A stretch of 64,000 nucleotides of DNA, from positions 6,484,001 to 6,548,000 of the forward strand of contig CM047425.1 in NCBI GenBank assembly GCA_026168455.1, in the 5' to 3' direction. How positions within the stretch are numbered: the first letter of the stretch is position 1; every line of letters begins with the position of its first letter. This DNA is from Theocolax elegans. Its lineage: Eukaryota > Arthropoda > Insecta > Hymenoptera > Cerocephalidae. The notes beneath the pieces were generated by a model. That model ran no database searches. It was not told the DNA's origin and saw only the letters and a program-made list of their open reading frames with translations. This document shows, one piece after another, positions 23,775-37,283 of this stretch. Made by a program: the position numbers and the translations under genes.

Positions 23775-24411
23775 ATGCAAAGGCCGCAATCTCAATTTGT
23801 TACTATTCAAACGAGGGAAGCTCGCTCCTCGCTCCAAGAAATTCCAACCGGACGTCCGGTTGAGCTTCCTTTCGCGCGTATGCATTCGCTTTTCCAGCGT
23901 CAAATCAACGAGCGTCAGTCCATGCAGAAGGACACTGAATTACCATGGAGATCGGAGACCACAAGCTCCGATTGTCCGATGTAAATGGCTTCTATATACC
24001 CGTAGCACTTTCCCGAATTGCGCAAGTTCCGTTTCTACGAGAGTTCCTGCTGGTGCTGCTGGTGCTGCAATCACTCTGACCAATCTCAGGTGGGTGGGTC
24101 AAAAATTTCGTGTCTCTCGTCCTTTCTGCATCGGTATTATACTTCGTGGAAAGAGGGAATTTCGTGCGTACAAAACAAAATGGTTTATATCTACATGTAG
24201 AATCTCTCGTATTCTATCTACACGCACCAATTCACTTTTCGAGGATATAATTTCGAGTCGTCGCGGGTTCGTTCGTGAATATCTGCGCTTCATTAAAATA
24301 AATGTAGAATTTAATTTTCACATTAAATTGTACAAACTCTTAGTATCAATTTTTCGGTTTTGTGTAATAAAAAAGGTACTTCGTACAAATAACAACGTGC
24401 ATCTTATTTAA
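23775..24411 (+). other. G+C-richer island with the window's longest ORF
   Basis: The 204-codon ORF at 23797-24411 overlaps a 69-codon ORF at 23775-23984 in another frame. Neither has a recognised domain. Within the island are a perfect 18-bp palindrome at 23845-23862 (CAACCGGAC/GTCCGGTTG), a 7-bp stem ATCGGAG/CTCCGAT at 23950-23971, a duplicated CTGCTGGTG at 24047-24064, and a donor-like CTCAG|GTGGGT near 24089. The last third of the ORF (after ~24200) is A+T-rich and looks non-coding. It could be an exon, a regulatory block or chance. Confidence 0.2.
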
Positions 24412-26100
24412 GACCGAACAATTTGAATTCAAAAAGAAATAATGTGAGTGAATATAATACGAAATAAACCAAAAATAAAAAAAAACGGCTTTTACCATTA
24501 AAAAGAAACATCGGGGTGAAAATTAGACCCTACGGAATTAACTTGAAATGAGATCCAAATAAACTTTGAAATTGGTTAGAAACTTTGCTGACTGTGCACT
24601 CTACAGTTTCGCGGGGCCACATATCTATACCTATGCAAGATCCTCACGCAATTTATTCTAAATAATCAAATAAAATTATATACCATACAATCACATACAT
24701 TTTTTATAGTTAAACATTGGTAATATTAACAAAAATAAAAAGCCTCGTAAGTTGAATCTTGAAAATTTGTGGCACATAAACCTGTCACTTTGGAAAAGCA
24801 CATCGATGTAGGTATATAGATCTCACGAAATGTCGTTTTGATGTCTTTAAAAGGTTTTAGCGCGGTGTGAAAAGTGACTTAAAAAAGCCGGAGAGCGAAA
24901 AGGTATAATACGAATGAGATTTGTAAGGGTAAGACGCAGCAGGAGTGCTTTACCTCCTATAGCCTTTGTGAGAGACTTTTTCATCTACTCGATGTTGGAA
25001 GCATTTTTTTTCCTCATCGATGAGATTGACGAAATCGATATCGCACAAAGTGAATTCGATAGAAAAAATTTTAATTTAATTATTTAATGTAACCTTTGTT
25101 AATAAAGCGTTGCAGAGTTAACAAAAAAAATGTATTTGATAACGGTCTACCTCAATCATAATTTTTAAAAAATTTGACAAACGTCGTATGCATTTATTCC
25201 TGTATAAAAAAGCAGTTAAATACAACTTTAGGATATAGTTATACAATACTTTACTTGCAACTAATGATCCACTTAAAATAAAAATATGCTTGAAAATTCA
25301 TGTATAAATTGGTAATCGCATTTACACGTCAAAGAATTTAAACATCGAGAAATGCTTTGATTACATCAAGCGTGCTCGAGACATATAAATTGACTTTCAT
25401 TTCTGGTTTTTACAGAAGCAATCATGAAATTTATTGAAAAGAAAGAGAAGAGGTATATTTCCTTATATAAATGAAATGTTAAGAAAAAATTAATACTGCA
25501 TAATTTTGTTATTTGTTTATTAATATTAATATATATATAATTATTAATATATTTTTAAATAAGGGTACAACCTGGTTCAAATGAATAATTAAACTTGCAT
25601 ATGAAACTCTATATTTCTTTTGAAATAAAAGTCATTAAGATATATGTACATTTCACTCGACTGCTTATTCTTCCTTTTAATAATTTATCCGATAACTAAT
25701 AAATTTCGAATATCCACTTGAAAATGTAGTTTAATCAAACTACACGCTTTTATTCCAATAGATTGAGTATTCACTTTAGATCGAGAAAATATTTGTTTTA
25801 CTGAAATAAATCTGTCGGTGGTTTAAAAAATATATAACATACATCCATATACTTTAAATATATATGTGTATATCAGGTTTTCATTGAAAAAATGTATAGC
25901 ACACAAAATAAACATTAATTTGAACGATTGCTTATTTTAATACATTTCAGTGTAATAAATATGTTCACTCGCACATATATGTAAAACAATTCGATCAATC
26001 CGAGAGTATGTAATAACGTATTGTTGGATTAAATAAATAAATAAATAAATAAATGTAAATATCAAAAGTAAAAGCAGGAAGAATGTTTTTAAAAAACAAA
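24412..26100. other. Non-coding A+T-rich stretch
   Basis: No gene was recognised. An ATAA-type simple repeat lies at 26030-26055. Confidence 0.5.
26030..26055. repeat. (AAAT)n microsatellite
   Basis: Six AAAT-type units in tandem. Confidence 0.9.
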
Positions 26101-26116
26101 GCATCTCGCAGGTGTT

Positions 26117-26254
26117 AGCCGTTTTAGGAACCCTATTATCCTAAAGGCTGTAGTTGCAACATTTCATCCCGAAAGGGATGTAAAGAGGAACGAGCCAAAA
26201 TTATCCGTAGCATACTCTATGGAAGGACGTGCGTGTATACATGTATATACACGC
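26117..26254 (+). other. Cluster of three compact hairpins
   Basis: Hairpin 1: AGCC(GT)TTTAGGA at 26117-26129 pairs with TCCTAAAGGCT at 26139-26149 around a 9-base loop. Hairpin 2: CATCCC at 26165-26170 and GGGATG at 26175-26180 close a GAAA tetraloop, a stable GNRA type. Hairpin 3: GCGTGTATA at 26231-26239 and TATACACGC at 26246-26254 close a 6-base loop. The spacing and the GNRA loop resemble a structured RNA, but no known RNA family was recognised and a duplex DNA role is equally possible. Confidence 0.4.
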
Positions 26255-26336
26255 TGGATACAGCGAGAAAGCAATCTTCGTCGCGCGTCAAAACGCAGAC
26301 GTGCTCTGGTGCAAACAGCAGTATTAAGCGAGCCAT

Positions 26337-26357
26337 CCCTCTCTCTCTCTCTCTCTT
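26337..26357. repeat. (CT)n microsatellite
   Basis: An uninterrupted CTCTCT tract. It lies within a 74-codon ORF (26233-26457), which is not credible as a gene. Confidence 0.9.
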
Positions 26358-26460
26358 CTTGGTAAAAGCCATGAGAGTTTACACGCTGAAAAGCGCAACG
26401 TCGAAACCTCCAGATCTTTTCGAAAATTTCGAAGGTAATAGAAAGGGTGTACTTTAAATA

Positions 26461-29400
26461 TCGTACGTATGAATTAAGCGTCGTCTCGTTTCCATGACTA
26501 CCGACAAGGAAGAGGTTCTCTCTATTTAGTGGATGGCTCGAGATGCGTGACTGTTAAATGTCGTTCCACCGTTTAAGGATGCAAGGGAATTGTTTTGCGG
26601 CGGATGGTATGTGTTAGTCCAATGACTCTACCTGTGTAAAGTTGCGCCTCGTTGCGTGTCAGAGAACAACCGTGAAATTGGCAATCGTATACGAACCTAA
26701 GTGCTCTAATTGGTTAAATACTACTCTACGATTTTGGGATACCTTTTGACTTTACTTTATATTTATCCTATCTCTATATTTATCTCTATATCGCTATTTT
26801 TCCTTTTCTCACCAGTAGACACTTTTATTTCTCTCGTATATATATAGTCTGATTGAAAATATTGCGGAACTCGCTGCAGCTCTCGTAAAAATAAAGTATA
26901 AATATTGTAAAAATAACGTGACGAATAAACAATATTGGTTCTACAGATTTAAACAAAACAAGCTTGAAATATTGCATTGAAGTTATGAAATTTAAGACGC
27001 GATATATAAAGCCTTTTTATATGTTTAATCAAAGCTCGTTCGAAATATATGTAACGATGTATGAAATTAGAACGAGTATTGCATTTCCAATTGATGCGTT
27101 TAGTCAATCTTTACGAATATCAAATATTTTTGCTGAAGCAATAAACAAGCAGATATACCGTTTTATTATATAAATTCCAAAAGTGTATGTCAGATCAGAC
27201 TTTATGCCACCTTTTTAAAAGTGAACCTTAATTATCCTTTAGATACATTTATAGTTTTTTTTCCTTTTTCATGAAACCGCGTATCAAAGTGCGAGACGCG
27301 TGCTTTGAACATGCGTATTTCCAATGCGTGCGTAGCGCAATCATAAAACCAATCAAGTCCAGCTTCTATACCATCCTTTTTCTCTCTTTGTTTATCTATC
27401 TACCGGTTGGTATATAAATTTTTTCACCCTCGTATTTTTTTTTACCCACACCTGGATTTACTCGACTTGGTGTAGATCGATAATTTTTTGACTCGCCACT
27501 TTTTTTATTATTTCGTGCAACGCTTTTTATATTAATATTACGTAAGCGCGTACATTTTTTTATGTTATAATAAATCATGTTAAAGGTTTCGATATGTACA
27601 TCAATGGATTATCGTACTTTTAATACCACGGATTTATTAGGAGTTAAATGTAAAAAATGATTAATTTGTAATATTTTGGAAATATTCATATTAAAAGAAA
27701 CCTGTGTATGAAAAATTTTTTTTTAAAAAAATGGTGAAAAGCTTCAATTTATTTATACGTGATCAATTTGTATTATATTTGTATAACGTTAAAAGTATTA
27801 AAAATAATTTTCACATCGAATCGCATTAATACGGATATTATTTCATAGGTAAATATATGTATTAATTTTTTGCTACCGTAATATTCATTAAATACAAAAA
27901 AAAAATAGTTGACTAAATTTTGTGCAAGTTCAACGTATTACCATTACGGATTAATCCACCTCTGGACATCCTTGACTACTGTGACAGGTTAAGGCAAAGT
28001 TATATAAATCATATATACTATTAAGTCAGAGGATTTCATAACGTCGAAGCAACAAAAATTTCAAATTTACATTTTATATCTGTTAGAAGATTTTACGATA
28101 TTATCGTATCATCCGATATTTTTATTCGCACTTGCGTATTATTTGGCATAAATTCAATTGTTTTGCTTTGTTTTATTTACGTTTACCAGTAAACAATAAA
28201 AAACATAAATGTACATTTTAGAATATTATAGTTTAATTCTTTGTAATAAATATAAATTTACTATTGGAGATTTAAAATGTTATTCGGAAAGCGAGAATGC
28301 GTATGTCTGACCAAAACGAATACTTTCTACTTAAACATTTTTTTCTAGTTAAGTTTTATAAGCATTAACTGGTTTTTCTAATAACGTATTATCTTATTTT
28401 TGAAAATTCCTTTATAATCAATGCTGTATTTATACAAAATACGGATTAATAATTCTAAAATATTGTTCCACAGTTGATGTAAAATTTTCAATTGAATCTC
28501 GTAAAGTTTACTTTTCAACTGACTGTCGGACTATATCGAATTTATCTACTTAAATGTACAGCTTTCTCGTTGATTTAATCAAACACAAATTTTTACAATT
28601 ACATTCGTTTCATTGTTATAAAATTACAATCACACATGTGATATGTAAACAATAGCACGTGTCAATATTATGTATTCATTTGTTTTATACATATTAAAAT
28701 CTAGCTAAAAACCTGCTGTTACTTGTATCGATGTAATGAATGAAACGCAAACAATATTTCAAATCAAGTTAATAAAAAATATATGAAACTCAACAATTTG
28801 CCTTATTCTAAGACACGATTTATTATCACGCTTATATGACACTGCGCAAGTACAAATGTTTTTCTTTCATTATAAACGTGTGTAGTCATGAAAGTTGATT
28901 CATCGTTTAATCCACTCTTGTTTGTTTGTCTTTGTTTTCGTCGAATATCCTTTTTTTTATTTCGTTGCAATTACCACCTTTATTTTATATCTCGTATTTT
29001 TTCTCCTTTACTTTGTAAACATTATAAAATCTCATTCTCTGCGCTTTTCCATCTCTCTGTTTGTCTCTCTGGAGTTTTTATCTCGTGCCTCGTCGACGTG
29101 ATTCGATTTAATTTGAAATTGAATGAAATGACGGGCGATGCATTTCGAAAGTACATGGTAACTTCTGCCCTTTTAAAAATCTTTGTGTATTTGTTTAGGG
29201 ATAGAAATGAGTTTGAGTCAATATGTAAAGTTTTGCCAATTGAATTGAAATCTGACGAACTTGTTATTCCACATATAAGTATATACGTACGCTACGAGCT
29301 CTCTTTTCATAAAAGTTTGCTTCTTGCTAGGAATAGTACAAGAAAATCTAAATAACTTCTCGAGTACTAAAATAAAAATTAAAATTAAAAATAAAATTGT

Positions 29401-31120
29401 TATACTGCAGTATGTTTAAAAACAAATTTTGTAACATGTATCGTAGTATATTTTTAAATATATGTATAATTCTATTATTTCATTTTCATGTCAAGATTTT
29501 CATGCGGCATTTATTTTTGAAGATATTCGTCTTATTCGATTTCCCAAGGAGAATTCTGAAAGATATATAAGCATATCGATATGTATTCTTTTTACTACTA
29601 CCAGATTCGGAATATTATTTTTCAGGAGGTAGAAAGGTTTTACCCTTTTCAAATACTAAAATAATATGACATTATGAGAATTATGTTTCTTTTATCGATT
29701 CGGTGTGTTATTTTTTTGAAGGATTAAAAATTTAATTGCGTAATGGTAATATTTAGGGATATAAATATTTGACATTAGTTAAATAATTTAAAATATAATT
29801 CTAATAATGCAGGCATGATTATAAATGCTAATTTTTATACATAAAAATTTTTATTACTAATTAAACGATGAAAAAAGTATGTTTTTCAAGATCAATGGAT
29901 ACCGATTTATATTTGTAGTAATTTATTTTTAGTTAAATTACAAAGCTACTTTAAATTAACGATATTTTGTATGTAATAACGACATCGTAAAAAGCAAATT
30001 TAATTACACGGTTTATCGAGCAGTGCTCTAAAGCACTTTCATACTCTATCCAATGAATGCAAGTTTGACAGATACGCCAATTTCGTCGTAATGGAGCTCA
30101 TTTATATTAAAAATATCTCGTAAAATGCAATGCCGATAAGAAAAAAAAAGATAAAAAAAATATAAAATATTTTGTAAGCGCACTTTAAAAATTACGTTTT
30201 TTAATTGAGTAAGCTTAATTACGCAGCGTAGCTATACATATTTTTATACAAATTTAAATAAGGGCTATCGAGAATCTTGAAATAACGAGTACTATTAAAT
30301 CAGAATTCGTTCGTTGCTCAAACCGACATTCCATGTAATGATCTATTGTTCGATGAACCGTAAAATTGAATTTTATTTTTCTGGGTTTTAAATTCGCTGA
30401 ACCAGAAATATGGTAATAAAGAAGTAACGAAATTTTATAATATATGTATAATAAAAGTTTATTGGTCAGAAGGAATTAACTGTTATTTAATTTGTGCAAA
30501 GCGTAAGAAAACTGAATTTAAACTATATACGATAATCGTCAAAACGATGACTAATAATTTGACAAAAAATTGGTTAATTAATTACTTCATATGGATAAAA
30601 AATCTATACTAACAGTATAAGTTTTTTACTTTTGGTTGTAGTTTTTGAGAAGAAAATTCAAGTATTATCGTTTGGTTACTTCTTCTTATTTAGATAAAGA
30701 AAAACCCTATTAATCCAGTATTTAAATTTATTTTTCTTTATTAAATTATCGTAATAAAATAAATTATCTTAATTATTACTTCCTTATATTTCGCTTTCAC
30801 AGTTATAGTCTGTTAAATTTGAGATGAATTACATGAATTTACCGAAGTTATCGACAGTTTTATCTAAAAAATGAACTGTAGAAGATTAAGTTTTCTCATC
30901 CAACAGTTTTTCATTCTTTTTAAAAACTTAGTTATATTAATATTGTCAGGGAGTGTATATTGTACAAACCAAAGATATAAAGCAATAAAAAGAGAAATGT
31001 GTAAGATAACAATGTATTTGCATAAACCATGAAATTAGCAACCGTTAATCAAAATATTCATGTGAAAGTAGTAAAGAAACTTTCTTGAATTGCACATATT
31101 TGCATTCAGAAAGGATCTAA
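26461..31120. other. Non-coding A+T-rich stretch
   Basis: The longest ORF here, 155 codons at 28888-29355 on the plus strand, is Phe/Leu/Ser/Ile-rich from T-rich DNA and has no recognised motif. It starts with a hydrophobic run, but that is what T-rich sequence encodes by chance. No repeat or RNA gene was seen. Confidence 0.4.
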
Positions 31121-31124
31121 TGAA

Positions 31125-31770
31125 TTAACTGGGCGTATTATGCAACCGTAACGAAAAAAAAGAGAAGGACAAAAATCTTCCCCTCCACCATGCGCACACA
31201 CACGTACATGGCCCCCTCAGCCACGCACGAGCACAGCACACGTACAGGGAGAAAGAAACAGTATACAAATGTGTTGGGGTTCCAGAAGCTGCTGTCCAAA
31301 ACAAAAGACAATCACGAGTTTCCCAGTGTAATGAAAATGCATGAAAACTCTTAATCAAGAAAATTTTTCGCTCGTCTAGACCGAGGACGTGTACAAAATT
31401 AACATTCAAATTGTTTTCGATTTTGCAATCTCTACCTATTTTCCGTCCAGAGGAACGTTCATTCACTTCTCGATGTTCCATCCCTTTATATATATATAGT
31501 AAACTTTTGTTGCTCCTCTTGGTATATAATGCCCCATCGGTGAATCCTTATCAAAGTCTCGATCGTTTTTGTTTCTTCATCTAGGCGAGCCTTGTCTTTG
31601 GTCGTTTCTTTTTCTAGTAGGTATATATATTTTTTGTTCCTATTCGCGAAGCTATCGGAATTTCTTTGATGTTGCGGATAAGAGGGAACTCTTGGGGTTC
31701 GAAGTTTCTCATTTTCTTCGTGATAATGCGATCCTCCTCGGTAGATGAAAGAACGGCCTGCATCCATCAT
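31125..31770 (-). other. Two abutting minus-strand ORFs, doubtful
   Basis: A 94-codon ORF (31770-31486, starting MMDAGRSFIYRGG) ends 5 bp before the ATG of a 118-codon ORF (31481-31125, starting MEHREVNERSSG). The first and the start of the second are charged and free of simple repeats; the end of the second reads a CA/GT-rich tract and becomes Cys/Trp/Arg-rich. The junction is a (TA)n tract, where slippage could have split one frame. No family was recognised. Confidence 0.15.
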
Positions 31771-31860
31771 TCCGTTGGGTGAAATTTTAATCGAAAATTC
31801 ATCATCGGTATGCGCGCGCGACTGGAACTTCGCGGATTTTCTAGATTATTGTGGACGTCA

Positions 31861-33359
31861 AGTTCAGGTAATTAGTTCGGAATGAAATTCATTTGCCCTC
31901 GTACTACCGAGAAAATATTAATTAATGCAAGAAATTGTACGTCTTACTACTGACTTTCTTTTTTTTCCTTTTTCGTACCTGATATTCTGTAGATAAAAAA
32001 AAATTAACCTTTTTCATCCTCTCTTTTAATTTGAACGATTGAATACAATTAATTGTTTGATGCGCTTATTAAATATCTCATTAAATGCTAGATTAATTTT
32101 TTCCTTGAGTATTCATCACCGAGTAACACTTAATTACTTTATACGCAATTTTAATTATTTTTCTTTCGTCCTCTAGAAAATAATTATTAATTAAATTCAA
32201 TCGTTAATTTATTTTTTAATTAACGTAAAAAATTAATCTTTTTAGTTTTCGTAACAACTGTGAGGATATCTACGTTATTTACCCGTAATAAATAATTTAC
32301 ACATAATTAACTTGCGAAATGATAATTATCGTTTACTCTCTTATCTAGTTACTTTGAATTATATTACAAATAGATTAATTAGTTATTAATATACATGTAA
32401 TTTATAATAATAACAGCTAGATTTAACAGAATTTGAAGTATTGATTAGTTTAACTATAATTATTATCCGTAAATTAATCATCAATTAACGAGTAATTTAT
32501 ATATGCACAGACAGGTATATTATTAGTGTGTATTTAATACTTAAAATAATTATTGATTTTAGGTTATCATCCGTAGTCGCATATCGTTTTAAATTACCTG
32601 CTCCTGTAATACCGTGACGCTTATTTCTAGCGTCGTGTTTGCCGATGACGGTTAGTTCGAGCAAGACGATTATGGATAGGGATGCAACTATATTGAAAGA
32701 TGATATAATTTTTTCTTTACTCTTTTACTTGTAAGAAGTTGTTTCATCGCGTACATTCAAGTTTGCTTTTATTTTATTTTTTCCACTTATAGGTCTAAGT
32801 GTTTTTGACATTAGCATTTTAATTTAGTATGAGAAACTTGAACTATCGTATATACATTTACCACGTACTTTTGAAGAAGTTTTGAAATGCAATTGAGCGG
32901 ATGATAAGGTTTTTTTTCAAGTCTTTGAATAATGAATTATATCATTTATTCATTCATTAAAATAAATTGATATATTATTTTATTAATGATTTAATTTGCA
33001 TTGAGGAATGCGTAACTATTACGTGTGTTCCTTTTGGTCTTATCGACGGAATTACTGAGAAATGTCGCCAGGAAGCGAACAATGAATATTAACCGTGATA
33101 TTCGTAGAAAAGTCCACGGGTTATATCGTTATATGCATGTCGATATCACTTTTATTTTCACGTGGATATTTGCCTTGGACTATCACAAAAGTCACGTAGG
33201 TAAATTCTCGCGAAGTCAATTTACTTTCTAAGTATAGCAATAAAAATAAACATAGACCGAGTAGAATTTCTTCTTAACGTATTGAATTATTTTCCAAATA
33301 TTGGGATTACATAACCAAAAGTATACGTCGGAAAAAAAAACTACGTAATTTTATGATCA
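31861..33359. other. Non-coding A+T-rich stretch
   Basis: Stop-rich, with no gene or repeat recognised. Confidence 0.5.
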
Positions 33360-33426
33360 GATACGCCATTTAATTAATGTTAATGTCTGTAACGCAACGT
33401 ACAGACATTAATTAAGCTATCGTATC
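33360..33426 (+). other. Stem-loop of microRNA-precursor size
   Basis: A 12-bp perfect stem (TTAATGTCTGTA at 33380-33391 with TACAGACATTAA at 33400-33411) closes an 8-base loop. After internal mismatches, GATACG at 33360-33365 pairs with CGTATC at 33421-33426. The total of about 67 nt with a long imperfect stem is compatible with a pre-miRNA. It matches no insect microRNA that I know. A small transposon relic is an alternative. Confidence 0.35.
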
Positions 33427-34146
33427 ACATTAACCCAATAACGCCTGCAGCTTAATGTTCGTACATTGGAACGTTATGAGTAAAGAGAGGAAGCGCAATG
33501 ATTTAATAAGGAAAAATGATATCGAATTTTGTTTAGTTAAAAAAATTTGAAGTACAAATGAGAAGTACAGTGCGTGTGAAAATATCTGTAACAGATATCT
33601 AATGAAGATATTCTTTTAAATTGAGTATACGCAAAACTATAGGGTAGTCTTCAATATGGACATAGAATTTGAGTATTTTTCCCTTTGTTATTCAAGTAGT
33701 TGATCAAAATCCTCAATTCCCGGAAATTAAACGTACGTTTTCTTTCTATATTTGCTCGAGTAAAAGCTTCGGCGAATCGAAAATATAGATGGACCCATAA
33801 CGTTGAAAATGTTGAAATTGATCAACCGAGATGTTGTAACGGAAGTACGGGAGGAAGGTGAAACTGCGTATATCCTATATACGTATGGAAGAAGGGAACT
33901 AAACGTATATATGCAAATTGAGTTTTATACACTTTCTCGGTCGGTCCGTGAAAAACTTATCTAGAGGCCGCGGGTTCTTTCCGAGCGATCCTGGAAAGAC
34001 GCTCTTAACCTAATTGCGAATCGACGTTCGTTTAACAGCTACCCGAGGCTTCTTCTATCTATTTACTCGTCCAAGAAAATTCCCAGTCGATCGATTGACA
34101 AGTGCATCGTCACTTCCGTACGTGGATTTTTCCGGCTTTTTACATG
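33427..34146. other. Non-coding stretch, partly balanced composition
   Basis: A+T-rich to about 33720, then more balanced with CpG words at 33740-34130. An octamer ATGCAAAT lies at 33911-33918. No ORF of note. Confidence 0.45.
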
Positions 34147-34170
34147 TCTATATATATATATATATATAAA
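34147..34170. repeat. (TA)n microsatellite
   Basis: An uninterrupted TATATATA tract. Confidence 0.9.
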
Positions 34171-37100
34171 TGTATACTGTGTACTTTTGATTGTTCAGTC
34201 GGCGTCGTCATGGGAAATAATTACAAAGAATGCAAACGTTTTTTGGTTCGTTAAAAAGTTTTTTTTTTTCAAGTTGTTGCGTGTTTGTGTATGTAACGAG
34301 AGAGGAAGGACTTTTGTAGTTATGAATATTCATAAGGCTTTTACGAAATTTTCACACAATGTGTCGAGGAAGTTTGAATGAACCTTGTCTCTGAAAATTT
34401 AGATATTGTTTGTTTCTTGATAATTAAGGTCCTCGAGTGGAAAAACTCAACTTGGGAAAAAAATATGGATCATTTCTTAAACTATAGTCACTAAATACTA
34501 ACTCAAAAAAAATTTCATTTTAATTTTTACCTCGACTGAATCAAAACAAGCATTTCAAACTTAATGTTAAATGGGATAATGCTGTAATGGAAAGGGACAG
34601 ATGGTACGAAGCAAAACCTGTATACGCAAGTATTCTACTTAATAATACGAGAATGTTCAAAACTACGGAGTAAATTTATAATTAATTTGTGAAAAGTTAT
34701 CAAGTTTAGTAGAGAATAGCGAATATTGGTACATCTAAAAGGGCATAATGCTGAGTACCCTACCAAGGTTATTAAAGCAGTCTTATATAATTTTAATGTT
34801 GTATCTATACCAATATAATTATATAAATATTATGATTATAAATTTATATTATCTAATAAAACTTTGTTCTAATTAAATTAATTACCAAGTACAACACTCT
34901 GGTATTTTATAAAATTTTATACGAATAACATATTGTGTGTGTAACCATAATAAAATTATAATAAAGTATTATTATAAAACAAAAAACACGTTTAAACTCA
35001 TTGTTACGGAACTTTCCACTGTTGCATAAAAATCCAATAAAATTTTAAAGTTTCAATAACTGGCAAATCACGAGTTAATTCAACGTTTGGCATAGTACAA
35101 GTTTTCAGTATTCCTTTTGGTACGGAACGTACTCATTGTTATTAATAAGCGAGTAGTCGTGCAAAAAGTTAAATTCGATTGAAAAAATTATTTCACAATT
35201 TCTCGAGCCCGTTAATTATTTTTTACGTTTGATAAATTTGATAACGGTACTCAAAAGTTAGTTCCTACCTAAGATTCGCATCGACTATATTTGAATTGAA
35301 TTCATGCTTAAATTACTTGTGTAGAGTTTTCAGTGAAATAAATCATATTAGATTTAATATAAATACAATATTTTCGGATAAGCAATTGGGTATATGAAAT
35401 TGTATGCGTTAAATCAAAGTTTTAAAGAGCAATAAAGTTAGTGAATTGTAGCCTTACGTGCGTACATAGAGTTTCGATATGTTTCGTCATAAAATAATTT
35501 CGATTCAGTGCCATCTGGAAATATCGTATAGTAAGTTTCTTAGGCAGAAATGTCGTATAATACTCGATAAGTAGGCTATTCGTGAGAACAATTTATGCAC
35601 TATTTTTCTATAAAAATTTATAAGTGATGGTTAAGCTGTTGAACTGTTTGAACAATAAAAATAATCCTAATAATATTACATGTACTATTGTTTTTGTTTT
35701 AAATACGTGTTTTAAGCAATTAAAACTTAACTTTAAACAATAGAATTAAATATTATTACGCGGAGGGAAAGAAGAAAGAAAAGGGAATCGTAAAAATATA
35801 TGTATAGTCTCGCAAGCACACAGTAAAACCTCACCTCCCACAATTCTATAATGTAGAGACGAATGATATTAAAAATATACCTGACCAATCCCATCAAACT
35901 GAGCACTAAAAACCTTAGGGTATATACCCGAGTGAAACCGATGTTAAAAAATGTAAACCAGTACCTTACAGAATTGTTTACATATTATTAATATTGCGCA
36001 AAGCAGTGAATAATATCATAGTACCTACAACTTTTGTTTCAAAGTCTTAGACGTTTGTTCGGTACGTGCCGAGGAAGACAACCCAACAGGACACAAGAAT
36101 CAGCTTGCAAAATTTATTGTCGGGCATTGGATATGACGGGAACGCGTGGTTCGTGCACGGAAACAAAAAAAAATGCTTCTCCTTTTTTTTTTATTTTAAG
36201 ACCCTATAAAAAGCCCAAGAGAAAGTGATAAAAATTTTAACCCGTCCCGTCTTTCGCTTTGCTTTTACCCAAAGCGCATTTGTATCTGTATCTTAACTGT
36301 ATATAGCACGTTCCTAGATAAATGATGGTGCAACTGTATCTGCGATCAAATGGAGAGAATAAACTATGGTTTAGCGATCCATTACTTACCATTACGTGGA
36401 ATCCTTTTTTTTTTTATCTTTTTCGAGCACTGGTGAACAACCCTTTAAATTACTATGCAAACTTACCGAGCGATGTCTGAATAAGTAATACCTAGGGCAT
36501 TATCCAATTTTGATAAATCTTTGTACACATTCTTATATTTATTTGTTTCTTGAAAAAAATATTATACGATTTTAATATCTTGCTTAAAACATGTTGCAAA
36601 CCATGAATTATGGAAAAACATTAATTTTTTTATCTTATTAATCTGTTATCGGATATAGACTTCAACAAACACGTATTAATATTTTGTTAAATTATTACTG
36701 TATACAGTTACTCTTTTGTTTCCTGTTTGTCTATTTACCACTTCTATACTCCATAAAAATTTCATTACGCTTTGATCGTTTATCTATGAAATAAAAATGA
36801 CGCAATTTTTTACTATGAAAAAGTACACCAATTTTATCTTTTAGAATAGCGGGAAAACATAATGAAATTTTTATGAGATACGTGTCATAAAATAGAAAAA
36901 TATGGAGTAATAAAATACAGCTGTGTAACTGCAATCGTTTCGGAAAAAAGTTAAAACTTTCCACGGCAAGTATATACAGACTTTATTATCAACCTCATTT
37001 GCCATTGTCGAATTAATCATAATGCTTAATTAATCGTTATACTAGTTTAAAAATATGTTACTTTTCTTGAATTTCTAGTTGTACAATTCAAACTTGATAA

Positions 37101-37283
37101 TTACTCATTTTAAGGGGAATTTAATATGTATAAATTGTTCTTGAAGGGAAAAGAAATAAAATGTAAGTAAAAAATTTTTAATTAAATTTAACTCTGCGAA
37201 ACGCGGCGATTTTTAGGTTTAATTTGTAATCAATTATGAATCTTCTGTAATTTGATAAGAAATTAGGTTAAATTCTATTCACA
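34171..37283. other. Non-coding A+T-rich stretch
   Basis: Small ORFs only (64 codons at 34187-34381 and 36034-36228, 77 at 36731-36964), none with a motif. An 11-base T run lies at 36405-36415. Nothing else recognised. Confidence 0.5.

Noticed and set aside
28888..29355. 155-codon plus-strand ORF with hydrophobic start
   Set aside because: Phe/Leu/Ser-rich composition follows from T-rich DNA; no motif, splice sites or neighbouring exons.
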